From Desulfitobacterium dehalogenans ATCC 51507 (GTDB lineage: Bacteria; Bacillota; Desulfitobacteriia; Desulfitobacteriales; Desulfitobacteriaceae), in contig NC_018017.1 in assembly GCF_000243155.2 (NCBI RefSeq), forward strand, positions 3,782,001 to 3,846,000: DNA of 64,000 nucleotides, in the 5' to 3' direction. Under the pieces are notes generated by a model. It was not told the origin of the DNA. It did not search any database and saw only the letters and a program-made list of their open reading frames with translations. Positions within the stretch are counted from its first letter, which is position 1. The number at the start of each line of letters is the position of its first letter. Below, piece after piece: positions 34,935 through 42,987 of the stretch. The translations under genes were made by a program, and so were the position numbers.

Positions 34935-36443
34935 TTACTCAGACTCCTCAGCCAAAGCGTCTTGAACGGCCTCCGGGTTTTTAATGCGAGTATACAATGA
35001 GGCTGCCAGTAAAACCGCAGCAACAGCAAGCAGAGCCAGAGAAATAGGTCTCGTGAAAAAGATTGCCAGGCTGCCATGAGACATGTTCAACGATTGACGA
35101 AGGGAGGTTTCAAAAATCGTTCCTAAAATCAAACATAGAATCAAAGGCGTTGTGGGTATCTCTATTTTCTTAAATAACCAGCCAACCAGACCGAAGAGGA
35201 TGGCCACACCGACATCAAACAGCTTGAATCTTACACTGTAAGCACCAATAAAAGAGAAGACCAAGACCATCGGCGCTAAGATCCCATAGGGTACCTTGAC
35301 AAGCTTGGCCCATAACGGGACCAAGGGAAGATTCAGGATAATCAAGATAACATTGCCGATATACATAGAAGCAATGACAGCCCAGACCAGATCAGCATTC
35401 TTCTCGAAAAGCGTGGGACCCGGCTGCAGTCCATACATCATGAACCCGCCTAAAAGAACAGCCAAGGCCGGCCCGGAAGGAATGCCAAAGGATAGCAATG
35501 GTACAAAGCCACCGCTGGTTGTCGCATTGTTTGCCCCCTCGGGAGCTGCCACCCCTCTCAGGTCACCTTTACCAAAGGTCTCCGGATGCTTCGAGAAACG
35601 TTTTTCAATGTCATAGGACATGAAAGAGGTAACCCCCGGACTGCATCCCGGCAATAATCCCAAGAAAAACCCAACAACCGCTGAACGAATCATTGTCGGT
35701 AAAATATAAAGGAACTCTTTTGCCGTTAAGTAGAGCTTTTGCAGCTTTGCATTGTAGACAGGAGCACCGATATGCTCAAGGTTAGAAAATATTTCTCCTA
35801 CCGCAAACAAACCAATGATCACGCTTATAAAATCGATCCCCGACATGAGGTTGATATTGCCAAAAGTGAAGCGCGAATAGCCAGTCACAGATTCCATGCC
35901 GACCATAGCAATCAGGAACCCGATTAAAGCCGAAATCAAGCCTTTAACCAGCGATTTACCGGTAAGATTAATGACCACACTCAAAGCCAGAATCATCAAC
36001 GCGAAATACTCCGGAGGACCAAATCGAAGAGCCACATTTGCTAAAGTCGGTGCGAAAAAAGTCAGTCCAACCAGTCCGAGTGTTCCCGCAACAAAAGACG
36101 AAATTGCCGCGGTCGCCAGGGCCGGACCAGCCTTCCCTTGCTTAGCCAGTTGGTAACCATCCAGGGCCGTTGCCACAGAACCTACCTCGCCGGGAATGTT
36201 AACCAGGATAGCTGTCGTAGACCCTCCATACATTGCCCCGTAGTAAATCCCTGATAACATGATAATCGCAGGAATCGGTGGCAAAATTGTTGTTAACGGC
36301 AGCAAAATGGCAATTCCTGATGTAGGCCCTAATCCGGGTAATACCCCGATTAATGTTCCGGCTAAGCAACCTATGAAACCAAACAATAAGTTTTCAGGTG
36401 TTAAAGCAGTAAGAAAGCCATTGATTAACATTGAAAAGTCCAC
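34935..36443 (-). CDS. tctA: Tripartite tricarboxylate transporter large membrane subunit (TctA)
   Basis: 502 residues, about 11 or 12 membrane helices, the usual TctA size. Family signatures: GVLPGLGPTSGIAILLPLT near 33-51, YYGAMYGGSTTAILVNIPGE near 68-87, and the repeat LLPGCSPGVTSFMSYDIEKR and PEGANNATTSGGFVPLLSFGIPSGPALAVLLG. These form the substrate and sodium path. It starts with GTG at 36443 after GAGGTGAGTCT and lies 57 bases after tctB, with tctC six bases beyond its stop minus the chosen start, in one operon. Confidence 0.95.
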   Translation of the reverse strand: MDFSMLINGFLTALTPENLLFGFIGCLAGTLIGVLPGLGPTSGIAILLPLTTILPPIPAIIMLSGIYYGAMYGGSTTAILVNIPGEVGSVATALDGYQLAKQGKAGPALATAAISSFVAGTLGLVGLTFFAPTLANVALRFGPPEYFALMILALSVVINLTGKSLVKGLISALIGFLIAMVGMESVTGYSRFTFGNINLMSGIDFISVIIGLFAVGEIFSNLEHIGAPVYNAKLQKLYLTAKEFLYILPTMIRSAVVGFFLGLLPGCSPGVTSFMSYDIEKRFSKHPETFGKGDLRGVAAPEGANNATTSGGFVPLLSFGIPSGPALAVLLGGFMMYGLQPGPTLFEKNADLVWAVIASMYIGNVILIILNLPLVPLWAKLVKVPYGILAPMVLVFSFIGAYSVRFKLFDVGVAILFGLVGWLFKKIEIPTTPLILCLILGTIFETSLRQSLNMSHGSLAIFFTRPISLALLAVAAVLLAASLYTRIKNPEAVQDALAEESE

Positions 36444-36500
36444 AGACTCACCTCACTTGTGTGAAATTCGCGTAAGCAGTCATTTTATTATGATTGAACC

Positions 36501-37013
36501 TTAGAATCCTAAAAAGCCAATGGGTAGAGGAAGGTCCAGCAAAGTCCGAAACAGGTAAACGATAAGCATCCCTGTAAGCGCACCCAATAGGGCACATTTC
36601 CATAAAGCATATTTGCCAAGTTTATGTGCCAGATACGTGACAAGCAAAAATGTAGCTATACCAAATCCAAGGATCTCCATCAACCCCAGGTAAAGAACCA
36701 AGACCAAAAACAATCCTGCAACAGGAAGCACATCCTTCCGCCGAAGCACTGAAGTTGTCGTATTCTTCTCACCAAAGGACTGAATAAGCAAGATAATGCT
36801 AAGAACGGTAAGAACAACACCTAACCCCAGGGGGAGGATCCCCGGTCCGAAATCCACACCCGGCATGCTCTTAGGCATTTGTCTCGCTTGGACAATAATA
36901 AAGATTGATAAAATCAGAAAAGTAATTCCTACTTTAAAATCTGTCTTTTTGGCAAACGGAATCTTTCCAGTCATCTTCTTGTCGTCAAATTCGGCGATAC
37001 TATTCTCACCCAT
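36501..37013 (-). CDS. tctB: Tripartite tricarboxylate transporter small membrane subunit (TctB)
   Basis: 170 residues with four membrane helices: about 25-43 (VGITFLILSIFIIVQA), 58-80, 93-128 and 140-160. The motif PGVDFGPGILPLGLGVVL near 50-67 is typical of TctB. It assists TctA in the transporter. ATG at 37013 after AAGGAGGAAGGG. First gene of the transporter operon; a strong hairpin (37103-37131) separates it from the racemase gene upstream. Confidence 0.9.
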   Translation of the reverse strand: MGENSIAEFDDKKMTGKIPFAKKTDFKVGITFLILSIFIIVQARQMPKSMPGVDFGPGILPLGLGVVLTVLSIILLIQSFGEKNTTTSVLRRKDVLPVAGLFLVLVLYLGLMEILGFGIATFLLVTYLAHKLGKYALWKCALLGALTGMLIVYLFRTLLDLPLPIGFLGF

Positions 37014-37102
37014 TCCCTTCCTCCTTTTAGTCTTACCTATTTAGGCACTTGTTCTAATACTATCTTTCACGTTACTTAAAACAAAGTGCCCACAGTTTAG
37101 TA

Positions 37103-37131
37103 CTAAGTGCTTCTCCGAATGAAGCACTTAG
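37103..37131 (-). terminator. Hairpin between racemase and transporter genes
   Basis: Perfect 11-bp stem CTAAGTGCTTC/GAAGCACTTAG, seven-base loop. No strong T-run follows on the minus strand (TACTAAAC), so it may only partly terminate or may stabilise the upstream transcript. Confidence 0.6.
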
Positions 37132-37142
37132 TCTATGAAACC

Positions 37143-38405
37143 TCATGCCTTTATAGGAATGACAGAGTTGGCATTCGGTAATACCGTTATTTTCAAATCA
37201 GCTGTATAATCCGGGATAACATCATCAATGGCCTCTTGCAGGCTCTTAGTAACCTTCACCATGAGCGTTTTGGCTAATTCCGGGGATACTTTGTCAGATA
37301 CCAGGATTGTTTTCGCTTTTAGGAACGTTCTGGACCAAAGATAGGCTTTATGGGGACCAATAACAAACTCTTTTTCTTTAAAGGAGGTCACAAGGTCTGA
37401 CGGATCATCATATAAGGACATGGTCTTTTCAAAGCTTTCTTCTCCAGCCCCTTCAATACATTGAGCCACTAATATGATGGTTCCTCCCGGCTTAACCAGC
37501 TGTAAGGCAGGCGTTAAGGCTTTCTGAGCCTGGTAGGCATTGATATCTTTCGGAAACCCTCCCGGGGATGCAATGACAATGTCAGCTGAACTCATCGATA
37601 CACCAAAAATACTCTTAGCAAATTCAACTGCAACACCATGGGCTGCTCTTGGATGACCGGCGACAGCTTTAACGACCTTTTTTTGAGTATTGAGTACGAC
37701 ATTGACAATCATATCAACACCAATAATCCGGCCACAATCCTCTAAATCGATTCGCGCAGGATTTCCTTTCATTTCCCCCAGTTCAGCACCGGGTTGAAAA
37801 AGCCGGACATGATTTCCTGTAATCGTCTCTCTCCCGCCTAAGCCAATGACCGCACCTTTAACGCCTGCTGTGAATCCCATAAATTGATGGGCATCAACCA
37901 TACCGGTAACAATTTTAAAATCCGCCTGAGCAAAATGTTTATTGACATATACAGGAGTTCCTAAGGGAGATGTGCCCAAAAAAGTTAGACCGGCCCTATC
38001 ATCTGCATCGTGAGGAAGAACCTGCCCCACTCTTTTTGACAATTCCTCACCCAATATATAATTCATCTCTTCCTGAGTTGCAGGATGATGCAATCCGCCA
38101 CCCACAAGCACCGTAATTTGGTCTTCATAGATTCCAAATTCGGCTAACCAGGGTAACAGCTTCTCCACAATGAGGCGAGAGGGCACAGGACGTGTCATAT
38201 CACTCACAGCGATAGCCACTGACTTCGCGTTTCTTAGTTTATCAAAATTGATATCTCCTATTAAATTTAGTAAAGCTGCAGAAATCTGTTCGCCGGCTTC
38301 AACACTAGGCTCTACCGATTTTAATCTACCATAGACACAGTCAATATCATCCGGTATCGAGCAAGATTGTGTCCCATGCCCATAAGGCAATTCAATTGTT
38401 TTCAC
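37143..38405 (-). CDS. larA: LarA-family (nickel pincer) hydroxyacid racemase/epimerase
   Basis: 420 residues, close to the 424 of lactate racemase LarA. Conserved segments: SDMTRPVPS near 69-77, GGGLHHPATQEEM near 101-113 (His108 equivalent), VDAHQFMGFTAGVKGAVIGLGG near 169-190, with the His and the Lys that carry the nickel pyridinium-thiocarboxylate cofactor in LarA, and a C-terminal VASPGGFPKDINAYQAQKAL. The family racemises or epimerises 2-hydroxyacids (lactate, malate, hydroxyglutarate, others). No larB/C/E cofactor genes are nearby. It starts with GTG at 38405 after AGGGG, 69 bases after the lyase large subunit, so it probably supplies the right enantiomer to the lyase. Confidence 0.85.
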   Translation of the reverse strand: MKTIELPYGHGTQSCSIPDDIDCVYGRLKSVEPSVEAGEQISAALLNLIGDINFDKLRNAKSVAIAVSDMTRPVPSRLIVEKLLPWLAEFGIYEDQITVLVGGGLHHPATQEEMNYILGEELSKRVGQVLPHDADDRAGLTFLGTSPLGTPVYVNKHFAQADFKIVTGMVDAHQFMGFTAGVKGAVIGLGGRETITGNHVRLFQPGAELGEMKGNPARIDLEDCGRIIGVDMIVNVVLNTQKKVVKAVAGHPRAAHGVAVEFAKSIFGVSMSSADIVIASPGGFPKDINAYQAQKALTPALQLVKPGGTIILVAQCIEGAGEESFEKTMSLYDDPSDLVTSFKEKEFVIGPHKAYLWSRTFLKAKTILVSDKVSPELAKTLMVKVTKSLQEAIDDVIPDYTADLKITVLPNANSVIPIKA

Positions 38406-38473
38406 ACTTTCACCCCTGCCTCACTCAGAGTTAAATTTCCCCTTTTCCATTCTCGAACAAATGACCCATATTT

Positions 38474-39628
38474 TTAAGCGCTGGGATAGAGACGGGTAAG
38501 CACAAACTCCTTGTGATTGAGCACTTCGGCATCAGTTAAGCAGCCACGTGCCGTTTTCACTACACATTCCATCACTTTATCTGCCGCTTGATCCAGAGTC
38601 AGCTCTCTGCTGAGCACCCCACTGATATTCACATCGATATGCTCGGACATAAATTCACAAGTCTTAGGATTTGCTGACATTTTAACCACAGGCTCAATCG
38701 GGTTGCCCACAATATTGCCCTGACCCGTTATGAAAATATGGAGGGTTGCTCCTGCCGCCATCATGAGTGTGACACATTCAGCTGCCGCTGCTGATGTATT
38801 CATGAAATAACGCCCTGGTTTTGTCGGCTCTTCTGCCATTTCCAAAAGACCGATAATCGGGGCCTTGCCGGCCTTTTGGATATTGCCCATGGCTTTTTCT
38901 TCGATCGTTGTCAAACCCCCGGCAATATTCCCTTGGGTTGGCTGTGTTCCTAAAAGATCGGCTCCTTTGGATTCGATCATATCCAGGTAATCCTTATGGA
39001 CTCTTAAAAATTCCTGAGCAAGTTCAGGTGTTGCGAAATGCTTGGCAAGAATATGCTCTCCTCCCGTTGTTTCAGGCGTTTCACCAAAGATAACCGTTCC
39101 GCCCATTTCTACCAAACGATCACCCACTACACCTGCCGTTGGGTTTCCAGCGAGACCGGTTGTGGTATCGGATTCACCACACTTGAAGCTCACCACCAGA
39201 TCTTTCAATTCACACTCTACTTTTTCCAAGGATGTAGCGTATTTTACATATTCATGGGCCTTGCGGGAAGCCATTTCGATGGTTTTTAAGTCACCATGAC
39301 CCTCAATACCGAAGTATGTTACGGGTTTACCGGTTTCGGCAATGCCATCGGCGACTCGTTTCGCCCAATTTTGCTCAATACCAATGACGACGACAGCCGC
39401 TACGTTGGGATTACGTCCCGCTCCGATAATGGTTTTGAAATGCAGCTCAAGGTCGGCTCCGAATTGAATACGGCCATAGGGATGAGGAAGTGCCAGGGTT
39501 CCGGCAATATTGTTGGCAACTGCTTCACAAGCAGCATTGGACAAATCATCGACCGGTAGAATAAGAACATAGTTACGAATACCGATACGCCCATTGTCCC
39601 GACGATAGCCTAAGATCTTAGTTTCCAT
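38474..39628 (-). CDS. UxaA-family hydro-/sulfo-lyase, large subunit (SuyB/UxaA C-terminal type)
   Basis: 384 residues forming the catalytic part of altronate/galactarate dehydratase-like enzymes, here split from the SAF domain. Typical blocks: YRRDNGRIGIRNYVLILP at the N-terminus, HPYGRIQFGADLELHFKT, VVSFKCGESDTTTGLAGNPTAGVVGD near 148-173, FGETPETTGGEHILAKHFA near 184, and C-terminal MMAAGATLHIFITGQGNIVGN. The single Cys in CGESD and other conserved residues would bind iron. Split two-subunit members include (2R)-sulfolactate sulfo-lyase SuyAB and several sugar-acid dehydratases. Its start overlaps the SAF gene by 11 bases. The real substrate is unproven. Confidence 0.85.
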   Translation of the reverse strand: METKILGYRRDNGRIGIRNYVLILPVDDLSNAACEAVANNIAGTLALPHPYGRIQFGADLELHFKTIIGAGRNPNVAAVVVIGIEQNWAKRVADGIAETGKPVTYFGIEGHGDLKTIEMASRKAHEYVKYATSLEKVECELKDLVVSFKCGESDTTTGLAGNPTAGVVGDRLVEMGGTVIFGETPETTGGEHILAKHFATPELAQEFLRVHKDYLDMIESKGADLLGTQPTQGNIAGGLTTIEEKAMGNIQKAGKAPIIGLLEMAEEPTKPGRYFMNTSAAAAECVTLMMAAGATLHIFITGQGNIVGNPIEPVVKMSANPKTCEFMSEHIDVNISGVLSRELTLDQAADKVMECVVKTARGCLTDAEVLNHKEFVLTRLYPSA

Positions 39629-39914
39629 AATCCCACCTCGCAGTCTTTAAGTTATGGGTATGTACCCAATCCCCTACCTTAATATCCTGGGTTACTTTGC
39701 CCACATTTTCACCATACTTTATTAAGCTTTCACCCTGTTTCTTGCCCTTTAGGGCAATCTTGTGTCCTAGTTGGATGTCATGGTTTGCTTTGACATGACA
39801 TTCTTTCCCACTATGAATGTCCACACCCATGACTTCCTCGCCGGCCTTAATATCCTGCACGGCGACGCCAACATCGTCTTGAGCCTCATGCAATAAGAAT
39901 TTATGGCTGCTCAT
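39618..39914 (-). CDS. UxaA-family lyase, small SAF-domain subunit (SuyA/UxaA N-terminal type)
   Basis: 98 residues from the ATG at 39914, seven bases after AGGAGG (the preceding GTG at 39917 is too close). It is a SAF domain: SHKFLLHEAQDDVGVAVQDIKAGEEV, HVKANHDIQLGHKIALKG, and a C-terminal YGENVGKVTQDIKVGDWVHTHNLKT with the conserved HTHN. In UxaA this domain sits at the N-terminus of the same chain; here it is separate as in SuyA. It is the first gene of the lyase-racemase operon, preceded by ACCAC/GTGGT repeats. Confidence 0.88.
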   Translation of the reverse strand: MSSHKFLLHEAQDDVGVAVQDIKAGEEVMGVDIHSGKECHVKANHDIQLGHKIALKGKKQGESLIKYGENVGKVTQDIKVGDWVHTHNLKTARWDYGN

Positions 39915-39938
39915 CACGTTTCCTCCTTTTTACTTTTT

Positions 39939-39979
39939 ACCACTCGTCTCGGTGGTATGTTGTATGTGGTGTTACCACT
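39939..39979. promoter_or_regulatory. Putative GntR operator cluster upstream of the lyase operon
   Basis: Two palindromes: TACCAC-N8-GTGGTA (39939-39958) and GTGGT-GTT-ACCAC (39967-39979). The second contains TGGTGTTACCA, a perfect fit to the FadR-type pattern TNGTNNNACNA. The GTGGT half-sites recur upstream of the gntR gene at 31797-31814. Confidence 0.5.
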
Positions 39980-40122
39980 GAGCTCAGTTTATATGATTCC
40001 TTTTGATCTGTCAATATGTAATAAAGAGTTTTTTCACGAATTAGTTGATAAATTCTTCCTTCTCACCTTCACTCCCTATAAAGCATACTTTAGTATAAGG
40101 AATCGAAGGAGGTGCCCTATTA

Positions 40123-40626
40123 ATGAGCTACATTGACAAGGCTAGGGAACTTGGAGAAGCACTCAAACAAACCCCCGAAGTACAAGCTATTCTCGCTGCA
40201 GAAGCAGCCATCAAAGCTGACCCTGAAGCCAACGAAGCATTTATCCAATATCAAGAAAAAGAAAGCCAAATCGTTACGACTCAGATGATAAGTAAAGTAA
40301 TTCCAGAAAAAGATGCCCTGGCCCTTATCGACCTCAAAGTCCGCCTCATGAACAAACACTCCCTGATTCGCACCTATTTCCAAGCCCAACAAAGCTTTGA
40401 ACGGGTTATGGCCATGGTTAATCTCACCATAACCACGACCATCCATGGTATGCCCAGTGCTGATCAGCTCCCCCTACCTGACGAAATCAAGAACATGGCT
40501 CAAAAGGTCTTGGAATCCATAGGGGGGGGTAAGCAGTCCAAGACCTTGGAAATTCCCAAGGATATGAAGCTGCCTCCAGGGTTAAAGCTTCCCCCGGGAC
40601 TAAAAATTCCCGGTCTGTCCGAATAA
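40123..40626 (+). CDS. YlbF/YmcA-family protein with proline repeat tail
   Basis: 167 residues. Residues 1-115 are an all-helical YlbF/YmcA (DUF964) domain: DKARELGEALKQTPEVQAILAAEAAIKADPEANEAFIQYQEKESQ. In B. subtilis YlbF, YmcA and YaaT form a complex acting with RNase Y in competence, biofilm and sporulation control. Here the domain is followed by a helix and a tail of near repeats KLPPGLKLPPGLKIPGL (about 148-165) not present in YlbF. It starts with ATG 40123 after AAGGAGGTG. It leads a plus-strand run of unknown small membrane genes, so its role may differ from the B. subtilis protein. Confidence 0.8.
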   Translation: MSYIDKARELGEALKQTPEVQAILAAEAAIKADPEANEAFIQYQEKESQIVTTQMISKVIPEKDALALIDLKVRLMNKHSLIRTYFQAQQSFERVMAMVNLTITTTIHGMPSADQLPLPDEIKNMAQKVLESIGGGKQSKTLEIPKDMKLPPGLKLPPGLKIPGLSE

Positions 40627-40644
40627 TAATAGGGGACCTCACTT

Positions 40645-40770
40645 ATGCGGCCTCCAGATTATTGCGGTCCCAAATTCGAAATCCAGATCGTTCATCCCAT
40701 CACCCTCCTAGCATTTTTGATTGTCATAGCCCTCGGGGGGTTTCTTATCCTCAACACCTGGTTCTTCTAA
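40645..40770 (+). CDS. Small single-span membrane protein
   Basis: 41 residues, ATG at 40645, stop TAA ending at 40770. AGGGGACC lies nine bases before the start. The N-terminus (MRPPDYCGPKFEIQIVHP) is polar, followed by one hydrophobic helix TLLAFLIVIALGGFLIL and a terminal NTWFF. It is only 18 bases after the YlbF-family stop and 31 before the next gene, which supports it as a true gene of the same operon. I do not recognise it. Confidence 0.6.
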   Translation: MRPPDYCGPKFEIQIVHPITLLAFLIVIALGGFLILNTWFF

Positions 40771-40801
40771 GCTCTCAATTCATGAAAAGGAGGTGAGTGA
40801 T

Positions 40802-41377
40802 TTGGCCTTAGGAAATGAATCCATCCGCCCCTTGCCTGTCACTCCCCTCTCCTTCTCCCTGCTCGTCACTAGCCCTATACAGAGAAATCTCCCCTTTCTT
40901 CCAATCACCGCTGCCCTTTTCCCCCTAGGCAGAGTAAGGCTGCCCTATGCTGGTTTGGTCGTAGCAGGCTTAGATATTCTTATGAATTTCCTGGTTAAGC
41001 GTTCCTTGGTTAACCCCCCCTCCCCCCATAAGGCGCCGGAAGAGTCCCATACCATCACCCTGACTCTGGCACAGCTGGCAGATCTCGTCCAGAAGACATC
41101 TCAAGGTCAGGTTATACGTCCCGGTGACGCCTCTCAAGTCTCCCCCCCGGCGGCGTCCGGGGTGGGTGAGCCCCTTTTCCCCGACAATTTGAGCTTTTCC
41201 CTTTCCATAAGCGGTCCTTTCGGAAACTTCGAGGGCACACCGGATTCGGTATTCAACGTTCCTTTATTTGAAATCCCCGGGGTCCCAGGTAATTTAATCA
41301 TCGCTCTCATCACTATAATAGCCCAGTTCTTAACCGAACAAGCCAATATCAATAACAATAGAGGGGAAAGTTTATGA
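40802..41377 (+). CDS. Hypothetical protein of the YlbF-linked cluster
   Basis: 191 residues from the TTG at 40802, eight bases after AGGAGG (a GTG at 40793 overlaps the ribosome site). I recognise no domain. Visible: a hydrophobic stretch FLPITAALFPLGRVRLPYAGLVVAGLDILMNFLV (about 28-62), then a Pro/Ser-rich middle (SPHKAPEESHT, PGDASQVSPPAAS), a beta-like LSFSLSISGPFGNFEG near 132, and a C-terminal hydrophobic segment NLIIALITIIAQFL (about 165-180). It could be membrane-associated at both ends. Its stop overlaps the next gene by four bases, so the cluster is one operon. Confidence 0.6.
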   Translation: MALGNESIRPLPVTPLSFSLLVTSPIQRNLPFLPITAALFPLGRVRLPYAGLVVAGLDILMNFLVKRSLVNPPSPHKAPEESHTITLTLAQLADLVQKTSQGQVIRPGDASQVSPPAASGVGEPLFPDNLSFSLSISGPFGNFEGTPDSVFNVPLFEIPGVPGNLIIALITIIAQFLTEQANINNNRGESL

Positions 41378-41577
41378 GTAATGGAGGAAATCTTCGTCTT
41401 GTTTTCAACACACCGGCAGCGGGAGCCAGCTTTATTGCCTTTTCCCTCTTTTTTCTCATTATTTTTTCCGCAAACCCCATATTATCCTCAACTAGTTTTA
41501 GAACTTTAGGGATAATCATCAGCTTAAGCAGTATAGGTTTTCTGCTCATGATCATTATGATCTCATTTTTCCTATGA
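41374..41577 (+). CDS. Small two-span membrane protein
   Basis: 67 residues with two hydrophobic helices: about 17-38 (ASFIAFSLFFLIIFSANPIL) and about 44-66 (TLGIIISLSSIGFLLMIIMISFFL). The ATG overlaps the previous stop (ATGA) and GAGGGGAAAG lies upstream. No family recognised. Last gene of the YlbF-linked operon. Confidence 0.6.
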   Translation: MSNGGNLRLVFNTPAAGASFIAFSLFFLIIFSANPILSSTSFRTLGIIISLSSIGFLLMIIMISFFL

Positions 41578-41598
41578 ATTGTTCATATACGCAAAAAA

Positions 41599-41622
41599 GG
41601 AGCTCAGGCATAACCGAGCTCC
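41599..41622 (-). terminator. Terminator of the Gly/Met/Pro-rich gene
   Basis: GGAGCTC/GAGCTCC, ten-base loop; on the minus strand TTTTTTGCG follows. It also lies after the plus-strand cluster at 41577. Confidence 0.75.
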
Positions 41623-41690
41623 CCACTAACCCAAAAGCCAGGAATTACATCTCCGCGGTATCCTACATAAGCTTTTAATCTTGCTGCCCG

Positions 41691-42764
41691 TTACTGCAGG
41701 GGTTCTATGATGGAATCTCCTAATGGACTGCCTCCGCCAATGGCTTCCGGAATGCCGGCGGAAAACTCTGCCCCGGAAGAAGTCATTTCTCCTTGAGAGA
41801 TACCCCCCTCCACAATCCCCGGAGCTGCGGAACGCCTCTGAACCAACCCGGTAACCTTATTCCATACGGACCCTCCTGCTTTCTTAATCGGGGCCAGGAA
41901 ACGGACCGGTCCCGGTGCTTGTCTTACCTGCAAGACAATGGGCCCTTGCGGAACATGGCCTAGTTGCTGAGAGTTTTCTGCTGTAATAATAACCCGGCTA
42001 TAGTGATGGAGAGGGACTTGACTGCGAAACTGGGCCTGATATACTCCATTGCCCACGGGTCTTAAGACACCGGCCAGGAATCCAGTTTGGCCTTTGTTAT
42101 CCACGAGATACGCTGCATACGTGCCGCCGCGTCCTACCAAGTCATTTGGCGAAGGCAAATTAGCTATACACGAAAATACATTATCGCTCGAAATAGAAGC
42201 AATGCCATTAGCGTTCATTCCCGCCTGGGCAGCCTCCAAAACCAGTTGCCGATGCTGCCCGGAAGCCCCTGCTCCATTCCCACTGCCTAAGAATGCAAAA
42301 GGACCTGCCATATTTCCTCCTCCTTGGGATTGTGTCACTGGTTTGTAAGGTTTGGCACCAAAAAATCCTCCACGTAAGTTATTGATTTGGCCATCCTTTT
42401 GGAAAAAGCCCCGTTGTTTTAACCCCGCCCCCAAATTATTGCGAATGCTTCCTCCCGGCGCAGGACCCATTGGACCAATGCCTTGCATCCCAGCAGACGG
42501 CGTACCCATCGGCGGAATTCCCCCAGGCATCCCGGCAGAAGGCATTCCCCTGGGAGCGATTCCACCTGGAGTCATCCCACTCGGGGCCGCCCCATAATTA
42601 TACCCTCCCCCAGCCGTAGTTGTTGGACTAACGCCTCGGCCCCAGCCTGAACTCTGTCCGGGCATCCCTCCCATAGGCATTCCCTGATAGGTATCAAGCC
42701 GACGGGGTACTCTGGGGTCTGTCTGTCCATAAGAGCCATTTCCCTGATCCCAGGTAAATCTCAC
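41691..42764 (-). CDS. Gly/Pro/Met-rich repetitive protein, function unknown
   Basis: 357 residues from the GTG at 42764, seven bases after GGGAGG (a TTG at 42785 precedes the site). The first 115 residues are low complexity: repeats of GMP, GGIPP and GTPSAGM, with Tyr and Gly, resembling coat or exosporium proteins. A globular part (about 165-300) reads QLVLEAAQAGMNANGIASI, GGTYAAYLVDNKGQTGFLAGVLRPVGNGVYQAQFRSQ and HYSRVIITAENSQQLGHVPQGPIVLQVR, a beta-rich domain I cannot name. No signal peptide is evident. It converges on the YlbF-linked operon. A spore or surface structural role is a guess. Confidence 0.55.
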   Translation of the reverse strand: MRFTWDQGNGSYGQTDPRVPRRLDTYQGMPMGGMPGQSSGWGRGVSPTTTAGGGYNYGAAPSGMTPGGIAPRGMPSAGMPGGIPPMGTPSAGMQGIGPMGPAPGGSIRNNLGAGLKQRGFFQKDGQINNLRGGFFGAKPYKPVTQSQGGGNMAGPFAFLGSGNGAGASGQHRQLVLEAAQAGMNANGIASISSDNVFSCIANLPSPNDLVGRGGTYAAYLVDNKGQTGFLAGVLRPVGNGVYQAQFRSQVPLHHYSRVIITAENSQQLGHVPQGPIVLQVRQAPGPVRFLAPIKKAGGSVWNKVTGLVQRRSAAPGIVEGGISQGEMTSSGAEFSAGIPEAIGGGSPLGDSIIEPLQ

Positions 42765-42862
42765 ATTTCTCCCTCCCGACGACAAACTTCTCCCTTTAGA
42801 ATATGTTCCACCTTGATATTTGGTGTTAGATATAAAATCCCCATTCCCGAATACACATAAAA

Positions 42863-42912
42863 AGAGGGCGTCGCCTGCTACTTTAAAATAAAGTAGTTTT
42901 GCGACACCCTCT
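42863..42912 (-). terminator. Terminator after the SleB/LysM gene
   Basis: AGAGGG-c-GTCGC pairs with GCGAC-a-CCCTCT, and an inner CTACTTTA/TAAAGTAG stem extends it; the minus strand continues TTTTTATG. Confidence 0.9.
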
Positions 42913-42987
42913 CTGCAACAGTGTCTTTTTTGATTGCATTAACTTTAAACCATTGAGACAAGGTATATGACCCTTTGTTTTACTCGC

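Noticed and set aside
41134-41358. Minus-strand frames overlapping the 40802 gene
   Set aside because: Shadow of the plus-strand gene, which has a ribosome site and operon coupling.
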